From: Candidatus Omnitrophota bacterium
Lineage (GTDB): Bacteria > Omnitrophota > Koll11 > Duberdicusellales > 4484-171
NCBI GenBank assembly: GCA_030692055.1
Contig: JAUYCY010000152.1
Location: forward strand, 1 to 49,709
Direction of reading: 5' to 3'
Length of the DNA: 49,709 nt
Shown here: in pieces, positions 26,492-35,912 of the stretch
How positions within the stretch are numbered: the first letter of the stretch is position 1
Layout of the letters: each line of letters starts with the position of its first letter
Translations under genes and position numbers: made by a program
Notes under the pieces: generated by a model
Seen by the model: the letters and a program-made list of their open reading frames with translations, nothing else
Database searches by the model: none
Told to the model about the DNA's origin: nothing

Positions 26492-27442
26492 CTATTTTTG
26501 AAAAATAATAAATCCTGTCATAATCCCTATAGCCATTACTAAGAAATCGAATAAAGTTACGGGAATTGCGCACAAAGCGAATACAATTCCTTTCTCTAGA
26601 AACAAAAACATAAAGAACCGTATGTTTAAAAAAAATTGGATTACTAACATACACATAGCCGCTAGGGGATAAAAATAAATACTCAATATTATAACCGGAG
26701 CTAATAAAACACTTAAGAGTTGTTCTTTTTGCGAATGACAAAAACGCTTTTTCTGCAATACGTTCTTCCAGCCATTCTCTCTTAAAAACAAACGCGCCCA
26801 ATAAAACGGAACCAGAAAATCATTCTTGACGAAGGAGAAAAATGAATAGTTCTTAAGATGTACAACTTCCAATTTTTTATCTAAAACTATTTTGTATCCC
26901 TGTTGTGCCAAACATAAACCAAGCTCGGTATCTTCTCCATATACCCTATTGGCCGGAATAAAATTACAGTAAACTTTCTTAATCGCATAAAAAGAGCCGT
27001 AAAGAAAATCAATCTGCGTAGGGCAACGGCTAAAGATATAATGCATATAAAGATTTTTATATTGGCTAAAGAAATTCTTATTTGGATGATCTTTCGACAA
27101 CATCCCCACTATCGCAACTGTATCTTTTGCCGTAGAAAATATATTCGTAAGCTCTAAAAGGGTATCGTGGGCAACCAAAATATCAGCATCAATAAAAACC
27201 ACCATATCGCTAGAAGATTCTTTGAGACCGAACATACGTGCATAAGCCGGCCCCCTTTGCTCACCCAAGCATATAATCTTACAGGAAAATTCTTGTGCTA
27301 TCTTAACTGTCTTGTCAGTACTTGCGTCATCAACAACAATTATTTCAAAATCACGAAAACTGGAGGCTAAAATCGCTTCCAGACATTGACGAATTGTTTT
27401 TTCCGCATTACGAACCGGAATAATAATAGAAAAACTTGTCAT
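26492..27442 (-). CDS. Family 2 glycosyltransferase (1)
   Basis: The 316-residue GT-A enzyme has the classical start FSIIIPVRNAEKTIRQCLEAIL, then IIVVDDASTDKT. The DxD metal site is FIDADI, and VYGEDTELGLCL supplies the acceptor-side ED motif. Two or three hydrophobic helices at the C-terminus (VLLAPVIILSIYFYPLAAMCMLV and onward) anchor it in the inner membrane. It would transfer a sugar from a nucleotide donor to a lipid or cluster product. It is the last gene of the minus-strand run that begins at 32093, 30 bases after the preceding gene. Confidence 0.9.
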   Translation of the reverse strand: MTSFSIIIPVRNAEKTIRQCLEAILASSFRDFEIIVVDDASTDKTVKIAQEFSCKIICLGEQRGPAYARMFGLKESSSDMVVFIDADILVAHDTLLELTNIFSTAKDTVAIVGMLSKDHPNKNFFSQYKNLYMHYIFSRCPTQIDFLYGSFYAIKKVYCNFIPANRVYGEDTELGLCLAQQGYKIVLDKKLEVVHLKNYSFFSFVKNDFLVPFYWARLFLRENGWKNVLQKKRFCHSQKEQLLSVLLAPVIILSIYFYPLAAMCMLVIQFFLNIRFFMFLFLEKGIVFALCAIPVTLFDFLVMAIGIMTGFIIFQK

Positions 27443-27472
27443 CGTATACGATTATTAGCGTAAAAAGTTACT

Positions 27473-28564
27473 CTAATTTGAATAATAGTCTGCAAACCTT
27501 TTTTGTAGAACTAAATCTATATCCTCTATTTTTTTTCCAGGAACAGCTTTGAGTTCATCTGTTCCAAAACGCCTAGCATAGGCTTTCCAAAGACCGGAAC
27601 AAACCAAATCAAATTTACATTGTTTACAGACGGCAGTTTTTATACATTCTCTAAAAGCCTGCGTATGCATAATACTTTCGTAAAGGCTTTTACGCCATCC
27701 AATTTTCAACATGCGCCTTACATCCATAAAAAATAAAAAACCAACCAATACCGCCAGATTACGTTGAAAAATATCTCTTCGTATACGCACGCGGTTATAA
27801 AAGTCCCATTCATATGGGTCATAAATATTCTGAAAGAAATCAGTAATATAGCCTTCGTAACCATCCAAAAAACAAAAAGGGATAACCTTGATTGAAATGG
27901 TCTCAAGTTTATCCTTGTATGATTGAATCATATCCTCAATGAAAGGCGTGGTTAGAGAATATTTGACCCACAAATCTGCTGGAGTACTTAAAGCATCATC
28001 TAGCGGAGAAAAATAAATATAATTAATCTTACGGATACCCAGATTAAAAAATAATTCTGCAATTTGCGAAGCAAACTTATAATTAAACGCATTTATTACC
28101 GTGTTGGTTCGGCAAGAAATGCCAAGTTTTAAAATATTTTTGATCGCACCGCAAGCTTCGCTAAAAGCTCCTCGGCGGTCAGCCAATAAGTCATGGAGCT
28201 CGGCATCCGGGCCGTGGATTGAAATCAAGACATCATCGATACCATTAGCTATAGCTTGACGCGCAAAGGATTCATCACAAAATTTTGTCCCATTTGTAAT
28301 TACGGTAATTTTTTTAAAATGTAGATCTTTCTTGGCAAATAAAACCAAATCAAGGAAATCGTCCCTGATTGTTACTTCTCCTCCGGTTATCTCTAAAGTA
28401 TCTATTCCTAATTTTCTGATAAAGCTGAACAATTTTTTAGCTTTTTGCGTAGAAATACTGCAGCGCAAATTTTTACGATTTCTGAAATAGCAGAATAAAC
28501 AATCATTATTGCAAGTATAGCCTAAGTTAGCATCAATCCTGGTAGTAATGGGCATTATAGACAT
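27473..28564 (-). CDS. Radical SAM protein (2), MoaA/anSME-like
   Basis: The 363-residue enzyme has CX3CX2C at C18, C22 and C25 (YTCNNDCLFCYF), then LEITGGEVTIRDDF and VLISIHGPDAELHDLLADRRGAF. The C-terminus has an auxiliary cysteine motif, CKQCKFDLVCSGLWKAYARRFG. That CxxCx5C arrangement with a following Y..R.G is seen in radical SAM enzymes of peptide and metabolite clusters. The gene is 11 bases from the glycosyltransferase before it and 30 from the one after, so it is an operon member. The target is unknown; no adjacent small precursor-peptide gene with a ribosome binding site was found. Confidence 0.87.
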   Translation of the reverse strand: MSIMPITTRIDANLGYTCNNDCLFCYFRNRKNLRCSISTQKAKKLFSFIRKLGIDTLEITGGEVTIRDDFLDLVLFAKKDLHFKKITVITNGTKFCDESFARQAIANGIDDVLISIHGPDAELHDLLADRRGAFSEACGAIKNILKLGISCRTNTVINAFNYKFASQIAELFFNLGIRKINYIYFSPLDDALSTPADLWVKYSLTTPFIEDMIQSYKDKLETISIKVIPFCFLDGYEGYITDFFQNIYDPYEWDFYNRVRIRRDIFQRNLAVLVGFLFFMDVRRMLKIGWRKSLYESIMHTQAFRECIKTAVCKQCKFDLVCSGLWKAYARRFGTDELKAVPGKKIEDIDLVLQKRFADYYSN

Positions 28565-28575
28565 CAGTAAATCCG

Positions 28576-29457
28576 TTATTTTCTAAATATCAAGGCACTG
28601 CCATAACCGCAGGCCGTGATAATTTGGGATAAAGTTAACAAAAGAAAAACCAAAATTCTTTCTTTAATATCTGTGTATTTACATATAATAGATTTATAAA
28701 AATCTACATAGTTGCGAATGCTCAGACAATTTAGATTGGTATATTTTCTATATATTTGATAAGCGCCTCTTCCGTAATTAAAATGTTTGCGGAAAAAACT
28801 CAAGAAAGACAAATCGCTTTCATGATAGACAAGTATATCCTTTGCCAATTTAAGCTTTGCGCCCATAGCAATAAGCCGGGTATTTAAGTCCCTGTCTTCG
28901 GCATATGCGCCCTTAAAATGTTCATCAAAACCCCGTAGTCTCTCTAATACATTTTTCTTATATCCTGCGTTACAAGTACTGATAAAATTACAACTGTCAC
29001 CGCAAGAACCCTGTTCAAAATACCAGTTAAACATATCGGCATTTACTTTAGCGCATAAGGTATCTTCAAGATGACTAACGATATAACCGCCAATACCGTC
29101 ACTATTAAAAGATATACCCCAATTCTCTATAACCGCTTGCGCCCAACTCTCTGCTACAATAGAGTCGTCGTCTAAAAATATGATGACATCTCCCTTGGCT
29201 TCTTGTATGGCAAAATTTCTTGCTGCTGCAGGACCTTTGTGTTCTATAAAAAGATATTTTATTCCAAGATTTTTATCAAATACGGGATGCGTACCAGCTA
29301 GCCTCTTTGTGCTACCGTCATCAACAACAATAACTTCAAAACTAGCATTGTAACGTATTTCTCGATAGAGAGCTTCTATACATTTTTGCAGGGTAGAGGG
29401 CCGATTATATGTGGGTATGATGATGGAAAATTCCTGTTTATTCATATATGTCGACAT
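28576..29457 (-). CDS. Family 2 glycosyltransferase (2)
   Basis: The 293-residue GT-A enzyme has FSIIIPTYNRPSTLQKCIEALY at the N-terminus, VIVVDDGST and the metal site FLDDDS. AYAEDRDLNTRLIAMG holds the catalytic ED. One hydrophobic helix ends the protein (RILVFLLLTLSQIITACGY). GAGGTGAG before the ATG at 29457 supports the first start. It is six bases downstream of the cobalamin-type radical SAM gene. It is a different subgroup from glycosyltransferase (1), so two sugars or two positions are likely. Confidence 0.9.
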   Translation of the reverse strand: MSTYMNKQEFSIIIPTYNRPSTLQKCIEALYREIRYNASFEVIVVDDGSTKRLAGTHPVFDKNLGIKYLFIEHKGPAAARNFAIQEAKGDVIIFLDDDSIVAESWAQAVIENWGISFNSDGIGGYIVSHLEDTLCAKVNADMFNWYFEQGSCGDSCNFISTCNAGYKKNVLERLRGFDEHFKGAYAEDRDLNTRLIAMGAKLKLAKDILVYHESDLSFLSFFRKHFNYGRGAYQIYRKYTNLNCLSIRNYVDFYKSIICKYTDIKERILVFLLLTLSQIITACGYGSALIFRK

Positions 29458-29463
29458 CTCACC

Positions 29464-30963
29464 TCAAGAAAATAAGCGTTTCAACGTTCTTAGTAAACTG
29501 TAGGTATTCCCTATCCGCCGTAAAGACGCCCAAGGATGATATATTCCTTTCATGAAAAGTTTCCGATACACTTTCGCGGTAAAAAGCTTACTTAATCGCT
29601 CTACTTCTTGAGACGAAAATTGTCCGGTTTGTATTAGACAGCATCCATCGGGAACAATTGATTCCGATAATGCTTCAGGAGTAATTTTCTTTGTAAAATA
29701 TTTATTATCTTCACATACCCGATATAATTCGGTTCCATATAACGGCGTTGCAATGAGATTGATAATCTCAACATTATATTCCTCTAATAGCAATAAAGCA
29801 AAGTCGATCGTATGACGCATGGTAGTAAGATTTTCACCCGGAAAGCCAAGTATAAAAAAAGCTCGTAACGGCAACTTCACAACCTTGCATCTTCGTGCAA
29901 ATTCAACCACTTCTTCCAACGTTATGGATTTCTTGACCACGGTTTTTAAAATGTCCGGATCGCCAGACTCTACGCCTATGGTTAGCGATTTACACCCTGA
30001 TGATTTCACTTGTAAAAGAAAAATCTCATTTAACGCAAGGTCTGCACAAATACCATTAGGCGTATCCCAAGTAATGCGTTCCTTGGCCAAAGTCTCCAAT
30101 ACCGGTATGAACCGTTCTGGCTCGAATAATAAATTATCATCCTCAAAGTGTATATGTTTTACTTGATATGTTCTTGATAATAACTTAAGGTGCTGTTTTA
30201 CATATTCGGGAGAATGGGCGCGCCATTTTTTACCCATACTTTGCGAAATAGAACAAAAAATACACTGATAAGGACAACCTCTGCTGGTAATTACCGACAC
30301 ACTACGTTTTACATCACGATCGCGCACATAAATGCCTTTTTTATAAAGCGTCAAATAACGTTCCATATTTACTAAATGGTAAGCTGGTAACGGTATCTCA
30401 TCTAGCGAATCAATATAAGGCTGCTGTGCAGATTCCACAATTTCGTTTTCATGCCGATATAAAATACCTTTTATATCTTCCAGACGCTGTTTACCTCTAT
30501 ACATATCAATAAGATTACTAATTGTTGTTTCCGCTTCGCCCTTAACTACAATATCAATACACCTATCCTGCAGAAAGAAACGACCACGGCAGCTCGTATT
30601 TGCTCCACCCACAATAACCAAGGTAGAAGCACTTACTTCTTTGACTAATCTTGCAATTCCAAAAACATTTTCTTCCTGCGTAGCAAATTGGCTACTAATA
30701 CCAACAATATCAGGCAAGTATTCTTTAATAATGGTACGCAGCTTATCGGCTGGTACGCCGTAGTAAATATAATCTTTTGTTTTTATAAGGGTGGAATGTT
30801 CACAAACAAGAGCATCAATGATGCGAATATCACAGCCTTTCTTTTCTGCGATAGCCCCTATATAAAGAAGGCCTACCGGTAAACCTATGGATCCGTAAAA
30901 TGATGTTCGGTGGGTCTTTTCGTAATAACTATGGCCGGGATTTATCAATAAAAACTTTTCCAT
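29464..30963 (-). CDS. B12-binding-domain radical SAM protein (2)
   Basis: The protein is 499 residues from the ATG at 30963. The frame extends three codons up, but TAATG at this point couples stop and start with the previous gene. The cobalamin-binding-like N-domain (LPVGLLYIGAIAEKKG, DIVGISSQFATQEE, VIVGGANTSC, DIVVKGEAE) precedes radical SAM C230, C234 and C237 (RGCPYQCIFC). HFEDDNLLFEPERF and SGCKSLTIGVESGD follow, as usual for P-methylase/BchE-type enzymes. It would perform a cobalamin- or SAM-dependent alkylation or ring reaction; the substrate is unknown. Confidence 0.88.
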   Translation of the reverse strand: MEKFLLINPGHSYYEKTHRTSFYGSIGLPVGLLYIGAIAEKKGCDIRIIDALVCEHSTLIKTKDYIYYGVPADKLRTIIKEYLPDIVGISSQFATQEENVFGIARLVKEVSASTLVIVGGANTSCRGRFFLQDRCIDIVVKGEAETTISNLIDMYRGKQRLEDIKGILYRHENEIVESAQQPYIDSLDEIPLPAYHLVNMERYLTLYKKGIYVRDRDVKRSVSVITSRGCPYQCIFCSISQSMGKKWRAHSPEYVKQHLKLLSRTYQVKHIHFEDDNLLFEPERFIPVLETLAKERITWDTPNGICADLALNEIFLLQVKSSGCKSLTIGVESGDPDILKTVVKKSITLEEVVEFARRCKVVKLPLRAFFILGFPGENLTTMRHTIDFALLLLEEYNVEIINLIATPLYGTELYRVCEDNKYFTKKITPEALSESIVPDGCCLIQTGQFSSQEVERLSKLFTAKVYRKLFMKGIYHPWASLRRIGNTYSLLRTLKRLFS

Positions 30964-32093
30964 TACGTACAATAATTAGGTGGGAGCGGATACCACCCCC
31001 AAAAACGTATGCATGCGTATTTTATCCAGTAAAGCATTTCATAAAACCGCACTTCAGCCAGACTCAACCATCGGTCACTATCTTTCATAAATTTATAGTA
31101 GATACATTCTGAACAAAGTATATCACTTCTTGCTGGCATTTTACCCAATAACATTTCCCTTGCATAATTAATCTTTTCATTATTCAATGCAGTAAGCAAT
31201 GGTTTATCAAATACGTTTCCAAAATCATCCCAATAATTTACGCAGCAGCCTAAAAGTCTACCATCCCAATTTATCTGCGGAGCATTCCATAATTGCGCGC
31301 ATATGATTTTTTGCCTATTCGCCAGGCCATGTTTTTGGAAATATTCTGCCCTTGAAACAACACCGCCGAGAATTTGTTTTTGTAATAAATTTTTATTCTG
31401 CACGGGTGAATAAATATTACTATTGTTGAATCTCAACATAAAATACATATCTAAATTTTTTGCTTGCTCACGAGCAGCTTTAATTTCATGTTCATTATGC
31501 CCAAAGACTACAAATTGCCAGTGTAAAATAGGAAATTTAGATTTATATTTTTTCTTATAGATATTTATTTTTTTTATATTCTCGATAACTTTATCAAGAT
31601 TTCCGCCTATGCTATAGCGGCTATAAGTCTCATTGGTTGCGCCGTTGATAGAACAAGAAAGGCTGATGAATTTATATTTTACTAGCGCCTCTAAAGCATT
31701 ATCACTCGCATCGTTAAGATTAACCCCATTATCGGCGGTTAACATTACTTTATTTTCGTGTGCATACTCGATAATAGATATTAGTTGTGGATTCAGAAAC
31801 ATCTCACCCCAATTTGAAAGCTCGATATGCTTAACCCAAGGATTTTCTTCAATTATTCTTTTAAAATTGTTAAACTGCAAGTAACCCAGGCCTATAGGTT
31901 TTCTCCTAACGATAGCAGCGTGCATAGACCATGGATTTAAAAAGTCCTCTTTATTGGTTAATATCGTTGTATTTTGCTTAGGCAGGCAAGGCTGGTTGAT
32001 AACGCCTTGAGTTTGCGGGCAACATGGGCAGTGTAACTGGCATAAGCTTGAAGCTTCTATTCGGATGCTCGCAGCTTTAATGAGATGTGCCAT
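30963..32093 (-). CDS. Radical SAM/SPASM protein (3)
   Basis: The 376-residue protein has CX3CX2C at C18, C22 and C25 (SSLCQLHCPCCPQ). Two large variable insertions follow, then the ELSNWGEMFLNP block and LSCSINGATNETYSRYSIGG. The SPASM-type C-terminus is ICAQLWNAPQINWDGRLLGCC with NYWDDFGNVF, then LCSECIYYKFM. It is the promoter-proximal gene of the five-gene minus-strand operon. No ribosome binding site is evident upstream of the ATG at 32093. The target is unknown. Confidence 0.86.
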   Translation of the reverse strand: MAHLIKAASIRIEASSLCQLHCPCCPQTQGVINQPCLPKQNTTILTNKEDFLNPWSMHAAIVRRKPIGLGYLQFNNFKRIIEENPWVKHIELSNWGEMFLNPQLISIIEYAHENKVMLTADNGVNLNDASDNALEALVKYKFISLSCSINGATNETYSRYSIGGNLDKVIENIKKINIYKKKYKSKFPILHWQFVVFGHNEHEIKAAREQAKNLDMYFMLRFNNSNIYSPVQNKNLLQKQILGGVVSRAEYFQKHGLANRQKIICAQLWNAPQINWDGRLLGCCVNYWDDFGNVFDKPLLTALNNEKINYAREMLLGKMPARSDILCSECIYYKFMKDSDRWLSLAEVRFYEMLYWIKYACIRFWGWYPLPPNYCT

Positions 32094-32442
32094 TTTGTAG
32101 GCGTAATCGGACTTTTTTAATAAAATTTTTTTTATCTATTAGTCTAAAAATATTGTTTTTTATAATCTGTTTTTTTATTGTCTATTAGACAATACTTCGC
32201 ATACACGCACGAAACAATCGTTAAGTGCTTTAACATTAGTTGAATCAACTTTTACATCCGTAAGATATACTACTAGATATGCAACTGCAACAAATATATC
32301 AATATGCTAAATCGCCGATTGATTATGAGTTTTTTAATGTTGTGGCCGAATGGATATAGCCATACAAAAGAAAGGTTATCACGAGTATTTCTGTAGTGCT
32401 ACATATAGTAGAAATCGCGGCTATAGTCAGGATAAATAATTA
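32094..32442. other. 349-base spacer without a recognised gene
   Basis: AT-rich spacer with a perfect small hairpin ATTGTCT-ATT-AGACAAT near 32178-32194. A 26-codon open frame at 32279-32359 lacks a ribosome binding site. It probably contains the promoter of the radical SAM operon reading left, but no convincing -35/-10 pair is seen. Confidence 0.4.
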
Positions 32443-32892
32443 TTACTTCTTTTTGTCAAATTTTACAATCGCGACTGCTTCTATCTCTACTAAAAGCTCT
32501 GGACGACAAAGAGTCACCTGGACACAAACACTCGCAGGGAAAGGATTTAGTTTCATTCTTTTATAGAATTGATTTCGACAAATATTAAATTTCTTATAAT
32601 TACTCATGTCTTTTAGATAACATCTCGTCTTAACCACATTGTTCCAACTAGCGCCTTCCGATTTAAGGAGCCCGGTAATGTTAGCAAAAGTGCGCTTTGC
32701 TTGAGCAGAAAAATCTCCGATATGGCAAGTTTGTCCTTTATGATTTACGCTGGCGGTGCCGGAAATAAATAAAATACAATAATTATCAAAATTAACTCTT
32801 ATGCCGCGGGAAAAAGATTTTCCATATTCAATAGGCTCATTTAAAAAACTAGGTGCGGATATGGCCATTTTTATATTATCACGGTGTTTCAT
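32443..32892 (-). CDS. RidA/YjgF/UK114 family protein
   Basis: At 149 residues this is a slightly long member of the RidA family. Typical RidA proteins hydrolyse reactive enamine/imine intermediates to ketones plus ammonia, and others act in specialised pathways. The core is visible: ILFISGTASVNHKG, DFSAQAKRTFANITGLLKSEGASWNNVVKTRCYLKDMSNYKKFN, and CRPELLVEIEAVAIVKF, where the arginine is the substrate-carboxylate binder. An AAGGAGG site precedes the ATG at 32892. It is separated by 349 bases from the radical SAM operon but reads the same way, so it may handle an imine product of the island. Confidence 0.87.
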   Translation of the reverse strand: MKHRDNIKMAISAPSFLNEPIEYGKSFSRGIRVNFDNYCILFISGTASVNHKGQTCHIGDFSAQAKRTFANITGLLKSEGASWNNVVKTRCYLKDMSNYKKFNICRNQFYKRMKLNPFPASVCVQVTLCRPELLVEIEAVAIVKFDKKK

Positions 32893-33536
32893 AATCCTCC
32901 TTTTAATAAAACCATCAATTAGAGTAGTTTGTTTTTACGTTTTGCTCAAAATTCGTTAAAAAAATTCATCTTGTTAATGGCAGATTTTTTTAAAAGAATG
33001 AAACTCCCTGCCCTTACAAGAGTGACTTTCTGGCGAAGTTGGTAAAATAAAAAGTATAAAAAAATAATATATATAATTATAGCACATAGATTGGCGTAAC
33101 AAAAGAAAAAAACAAAAAATTGACAAAAAATTGAATTAGTTCCTAGTGAAATCCTCGCACCTGAAGAAGAGACTTCCTTCGGAGCAAAAGATGTTGGGTA
33201 TTATCTCTTGGCTAAAACCTGAGGATTTCCGTGAAAAACTAAATTCGTTTATTTTACGAAAGGATAAATATCAAATCTTACCCTTAGTGGGAAGAATTAC
33301 GATTTTTTTCTTTTCGCCTTAGAGTTATACATAATGCTTTTTCGTATACACCTAAGAGGCTACGTTCTCCTAAACGTTGTACTTGCTTATTGAATTTGCG
33401 ATAATTCTTATAAAAAATATATTCTTATTTGTTTTGGAATATGCTATAATTAAAAAAAATATTTATTAAGCAGGCCATCAAAGATAGATAAGCCTTTGGT
33501 GTTATCAATAGGACACCGAAATAGCAAAGTAAATAA
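32893..33536. other. 644-base spacer with an imperfect inverted repeat and a possible gene remnant
   Basis: An imperfect inverted repeat spans 33133-33245. GAAATCCTC (33148-33156) pairs with GAGGATTTC (33221-33229), and GAATTAGTT pairs with AACTAAATTC at the ends. A GTG-initiated frame of 58 codons (33146-33322) crosses it, with coding-like composition but no ribosome binding site. Possible promoters are a minus-strand TAACAA/ATTATA pair (33097-33102 and 33076-33081) toward RidA and an extended -10 (TGCTATAAT, 33442-33450) toward the membrane protein. It may be the remains of a small mobile element. Confidence 0.4.
33442..33450 (+). promoter_or_regulatory. Extended -10 promoter upstream of membrane protein gene
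   Basis: TGC-TATAAT (33442-33450) is a good extended -10 motif with only a weak -35 (TTCTTA). It would give a leader of about 80 bases to the gene at 33537. That leader holds a short GGTGT/ACACC hairpin. Confidence 0.4.
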
Positions 33537-34517
33537 ATGAGCTCAAATAAGCCTGTTTGGTTTCTTAATCCTTGGTTCGACCTAATTTTACTTACCGGCT
33601 TACCTTTTATTTTTTTGACCCCCCTACTAAATTATCCTGTAGTCCAAGTCAGCAATATCCTTTCTTATTCTTACGTATTATTGAATATACCCCATGTTGC
33701 TTCTGGTTTTAGCGCTGTATATTTTTCCCAAAAAGGGAAAAAAAATAACCCGCTTATTTACATAGGTATGCCTTTCTTAATCCTTGTTACCGGAATGTTT
33801 CTTTTCTTTCTCAAATATACCTTGATTTTAGATGCAGCCCGATTTTTAGTGGGAATGTGGCACGATTTCATACAACACCATTCGATTTTACGTTGCACTA
33901 AATCGCTAAATGAAGATATTCGAAAAATAGACAAGAGACTTGACACAGCTGCTCTCTTGGCAGGCTTTAGCTACATGCCAGTTGTCTATCTGAATCAATT
34001 CGTTTCTGAAAAAACAATAGGAAAAGAAATGAATAGTATAGTTACCCATTTAATAAAATATCTTATATTTCTTATCTGGCTAATAATGCTGGTATTTATA
34101 GCAAGGCAGATTTATATATTTTTCCGGCGGAGAGAACTTTTTCTATTTAAAATTTCATTATTTATTAGAACTTTTTTCATGTATTTCATTCTGCCGTTCG
34201 GTATTTTTAAAGATATCAATCTTTCCCGCGATGCGCAAGTATTATTGCATAATAAACAATATGTCTCATGGGTTTGGTTGCATTTTCATAAACAGCCAAA
34301 AGATAGACCAACAAAAGAATATAACATAATGCAACGTCTTGCTCAGAATAAAAATATTATACTATATATTTTATTAATTTTAGCTATGAGTATCGGCTTA
34401 TTTTTACTAATGAAAATTACGCATTTCTTTTCGATAATGGCAGTAATACTTGCTTATATCCATTTTTTCTTTGAAGGAATAATTTGGAAAAAATACAGAA
34501 AGTCTTTTGGGCTTTAA
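33537..34517 (+). CDS. Histidine-rich polytopic membrane protein, unrecognised
   Basis: I do not recognise this 326-residue family. It has about seven or eight hydrophobic helices and several histidine motifs inside or at the edge of helices: NIPHVASGF, WHDFIQHHSIL, LLHNKQYVSWVWLHFHKQP, and IHFFFEGIIWKKYR at the end. Spaced histidines in membrane helices are typical of di-iron or heme enzymes such as desaturases, hydroxylases and carotenoid oxygenase-like proteins, so a metal-dependent membrane oxidoreductase is possible. It is the only plus-strand gene between RidA and the MiaB-like gene. The membrane location is sure; the function is inference. Confidence 0.7.
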   Translation: MSSNKPVWFLNPWFDLILLTGLPFIFLTPLLNYPVVQVSNILSYSYVLLNIPHVASGFSAVYFSQKGKKNNPLIYIGMPFLILVTGMFLFFLKYTLILDAARFLVGMWHDFIQHHSILRCTKSLNEDIRKIDKRLDTAALLAGFSYMPVVYLNQFVSEKTIGKEMNSIVTHLIKYLIFLIWLIMLVFIARQIYIFFRRRELFLFKISLFIRTFFMYFILPFGIFKDINLSRDAQVLLHNKQYVSWVWLHFHKQPKDRPTKEYNIMQRLAQNKNIILYILLILAMSIGLFLLMKITHFFSIMAVILAYIHFFFEGIIWKKYRKSFGL

Positions 34518-34644
34518 TGGTTGACTGAAAAGAAATATACTGTGGCAGTTAACAAAATGCTATAGTTAGGCAACAAAGTTCAAGAAAATCATTGGTAATT
34601 TCGCGGCCGAATCGATTCCAAGCTTCTCTCCCCTTCCATCTTTT

Positions 34645-35853
34645 TTAAAAATTACAGTATGAAAAAAGTATACCATCTTTTCTGAGGGTATCCCCTGCAA
34701 TCTTCATTCTTCTTTCTATTGTGGAAAAATCTATTTTATCTGGCATTTGCGAAGCAACGGAACCGTAAGAATCATAATAGGGGTATAAACTGACAAAGTC
34801 GAATTTTATTAGCCTTAAAGCATCTAACGTTGCCATAAAATCTTCTTCGGTTTCCGAAGGAAATCCTATAATTACGTGGGAAAGAAGTATAATTTTTTTA
34901 TCCAATCTCCTAAATTTAATAAGAATTTCGCTCACCTCATCGATAGTATGATGTCTGCTCATCAGGGTTAAAATCCGGTTGCTCCCAGATTGAATGGGAA
35001 CTGAGATATGCGTAAATCTATTTTCGGATACCTGTTTGCATAGAAAATCTTCGTATTTTTTAATCCATCGGGGATGCAGTTGGTCAAAAAACCACCTGAC
35101 TGGGATACCCCTGTCTACCAGGGATAATGCATTGATTAATTCCGGCAAATTGCTCTTGATATCTAAACCATACAAACCCAGGTTATCAGCTGTAAAGTAA
35201 AAATAACGGTATTTCTTTTCCAGTAAAGATTTGTACTCTTCAACTAATTCATCAATTATTTTACTTTTTAACTTGCCTACGGCATTACGTATATTGCAGT
35301 ATGAACAATTTTCAATGCATCCCCAACCTATCCGTAGGCAGGCAGGCAATACCTTTTCACCGTAGAATAAACCCCTATAGAGGGAATAGAAACTGTCTGA
35401 TAAATACCTCAGGGATTTTTTGAAAAAATTGATATTTGGGTTGATATTTAAAACAAACTTGTCGAACGGCCGGCCAATAGTACAGAAAAAGTTTGCATCC
35501 GGTATCTGATCAAACCTTAACGGCAGATTACAAAATATTTCATCGATTTTTTCTAGGTTTCTGGTTACGATAACATCTCCGCTAAAGATTTCCTTTAGCC
35601 TTTCGGGAGCAATACCCGGTAAACAACCGGCAACAATAAGTTTGCCTTTGTATTTTAAGAATTCCTTTATTCTCTCTATGCATTCGTTTTCTTTTAATTT
35701 GATAAAACTGCAAGTTACAAAAACTATATAATCGGCTTTCCTGGGATCGGATATAATCGCATATTCATTTCGCTTAAAATAATCTGTAATTCTGGATATA
35801 TCAATTTCTCTTCTTTTGCAACCGTTTGTAGTTAAATACACCTTTTTTTTCAT
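34645..35853 (-). CDS. MiaB/RimO-like radical SAM protein without TRAM domain
   Basis: The 402-residue protein has an N-terminal UPF0004-type domain with its three cysteines (C12 in NGCKRRE, C48 in VTCSF, C77 in AGCLPG). The radical SAM cluster is C179, C183 and C186 (WGCIENCSYCNIR), with VPIQSGSNRILTLMSRHHT and SHVIIGFPSETEEDF. These are hallmarks of methylthiotransferases (MiaB, RimO, MtaB), which add a methylthio group to tRNA or a ribosomal protein. The C-terminal TRAM RNA-binding domain (about 60 residues) is absent, so the substrate may be a small molecule or peptide of the island. The ATG at 35853 has no clear ribosome binding site. Confidence 0.83.
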   Translation of the reverse strand: MKKKVYLTTNGCKRREIDISRITDYFKRNEYAIISDPRKADYIVFVTCSFIKLKENECIERIKEFLKYKGKLIVAGCLPGIAPERLKEIFSGDVIVTRNLEKIDEIFCNLPLRFDQIPDANFFCTIGRPFDKFVLNINPNINFFKKSLRYLSDSFYSLYRGLFYGEKVLPACLRIGWGCIENCSYCNIRNAVGKLKSKIIDELVEEYKSLLEKKYRYFYFTADNLGLYGLDIKSNLPELINALSLVDRGIPVRWFFDQLHPRWIKKYEDFLCKQVSENRFTHISVPIQSGSNRILTLMSRHHTIDEVSEILIKFRRLDKKIILLSHVIIGFPSETEEDFMATLDALRLIKFDFVSLYPYYDSYGSVASQMPDKIDFSTIERRMKIAGDTLRKDGILFSYCNF

Positions 35854-35912
35854 CGTTTTTACAATCCCCGGACTATCCTAAAGGGTGGGGCCTGCAGGCC
35901 TATCCTAAGGGA

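Noticed and set aside
32279..32359. 26-residue open frame (starts MQLQQIYQYAK) in the spacer upstream of the radical SAM operon
   Set aside because: No ribosome binding site and no recognisable features; more likely chance or a decayed coding remnant.
33121..33330. Riboswitch or other known structured RNA upstream of the membrane protein
   Set aside because: I compared it with the consensus of common riboswitches (TPP, SAM, cobalamin, glycine, ZTP, c-di-GMP) from memory; none fits.
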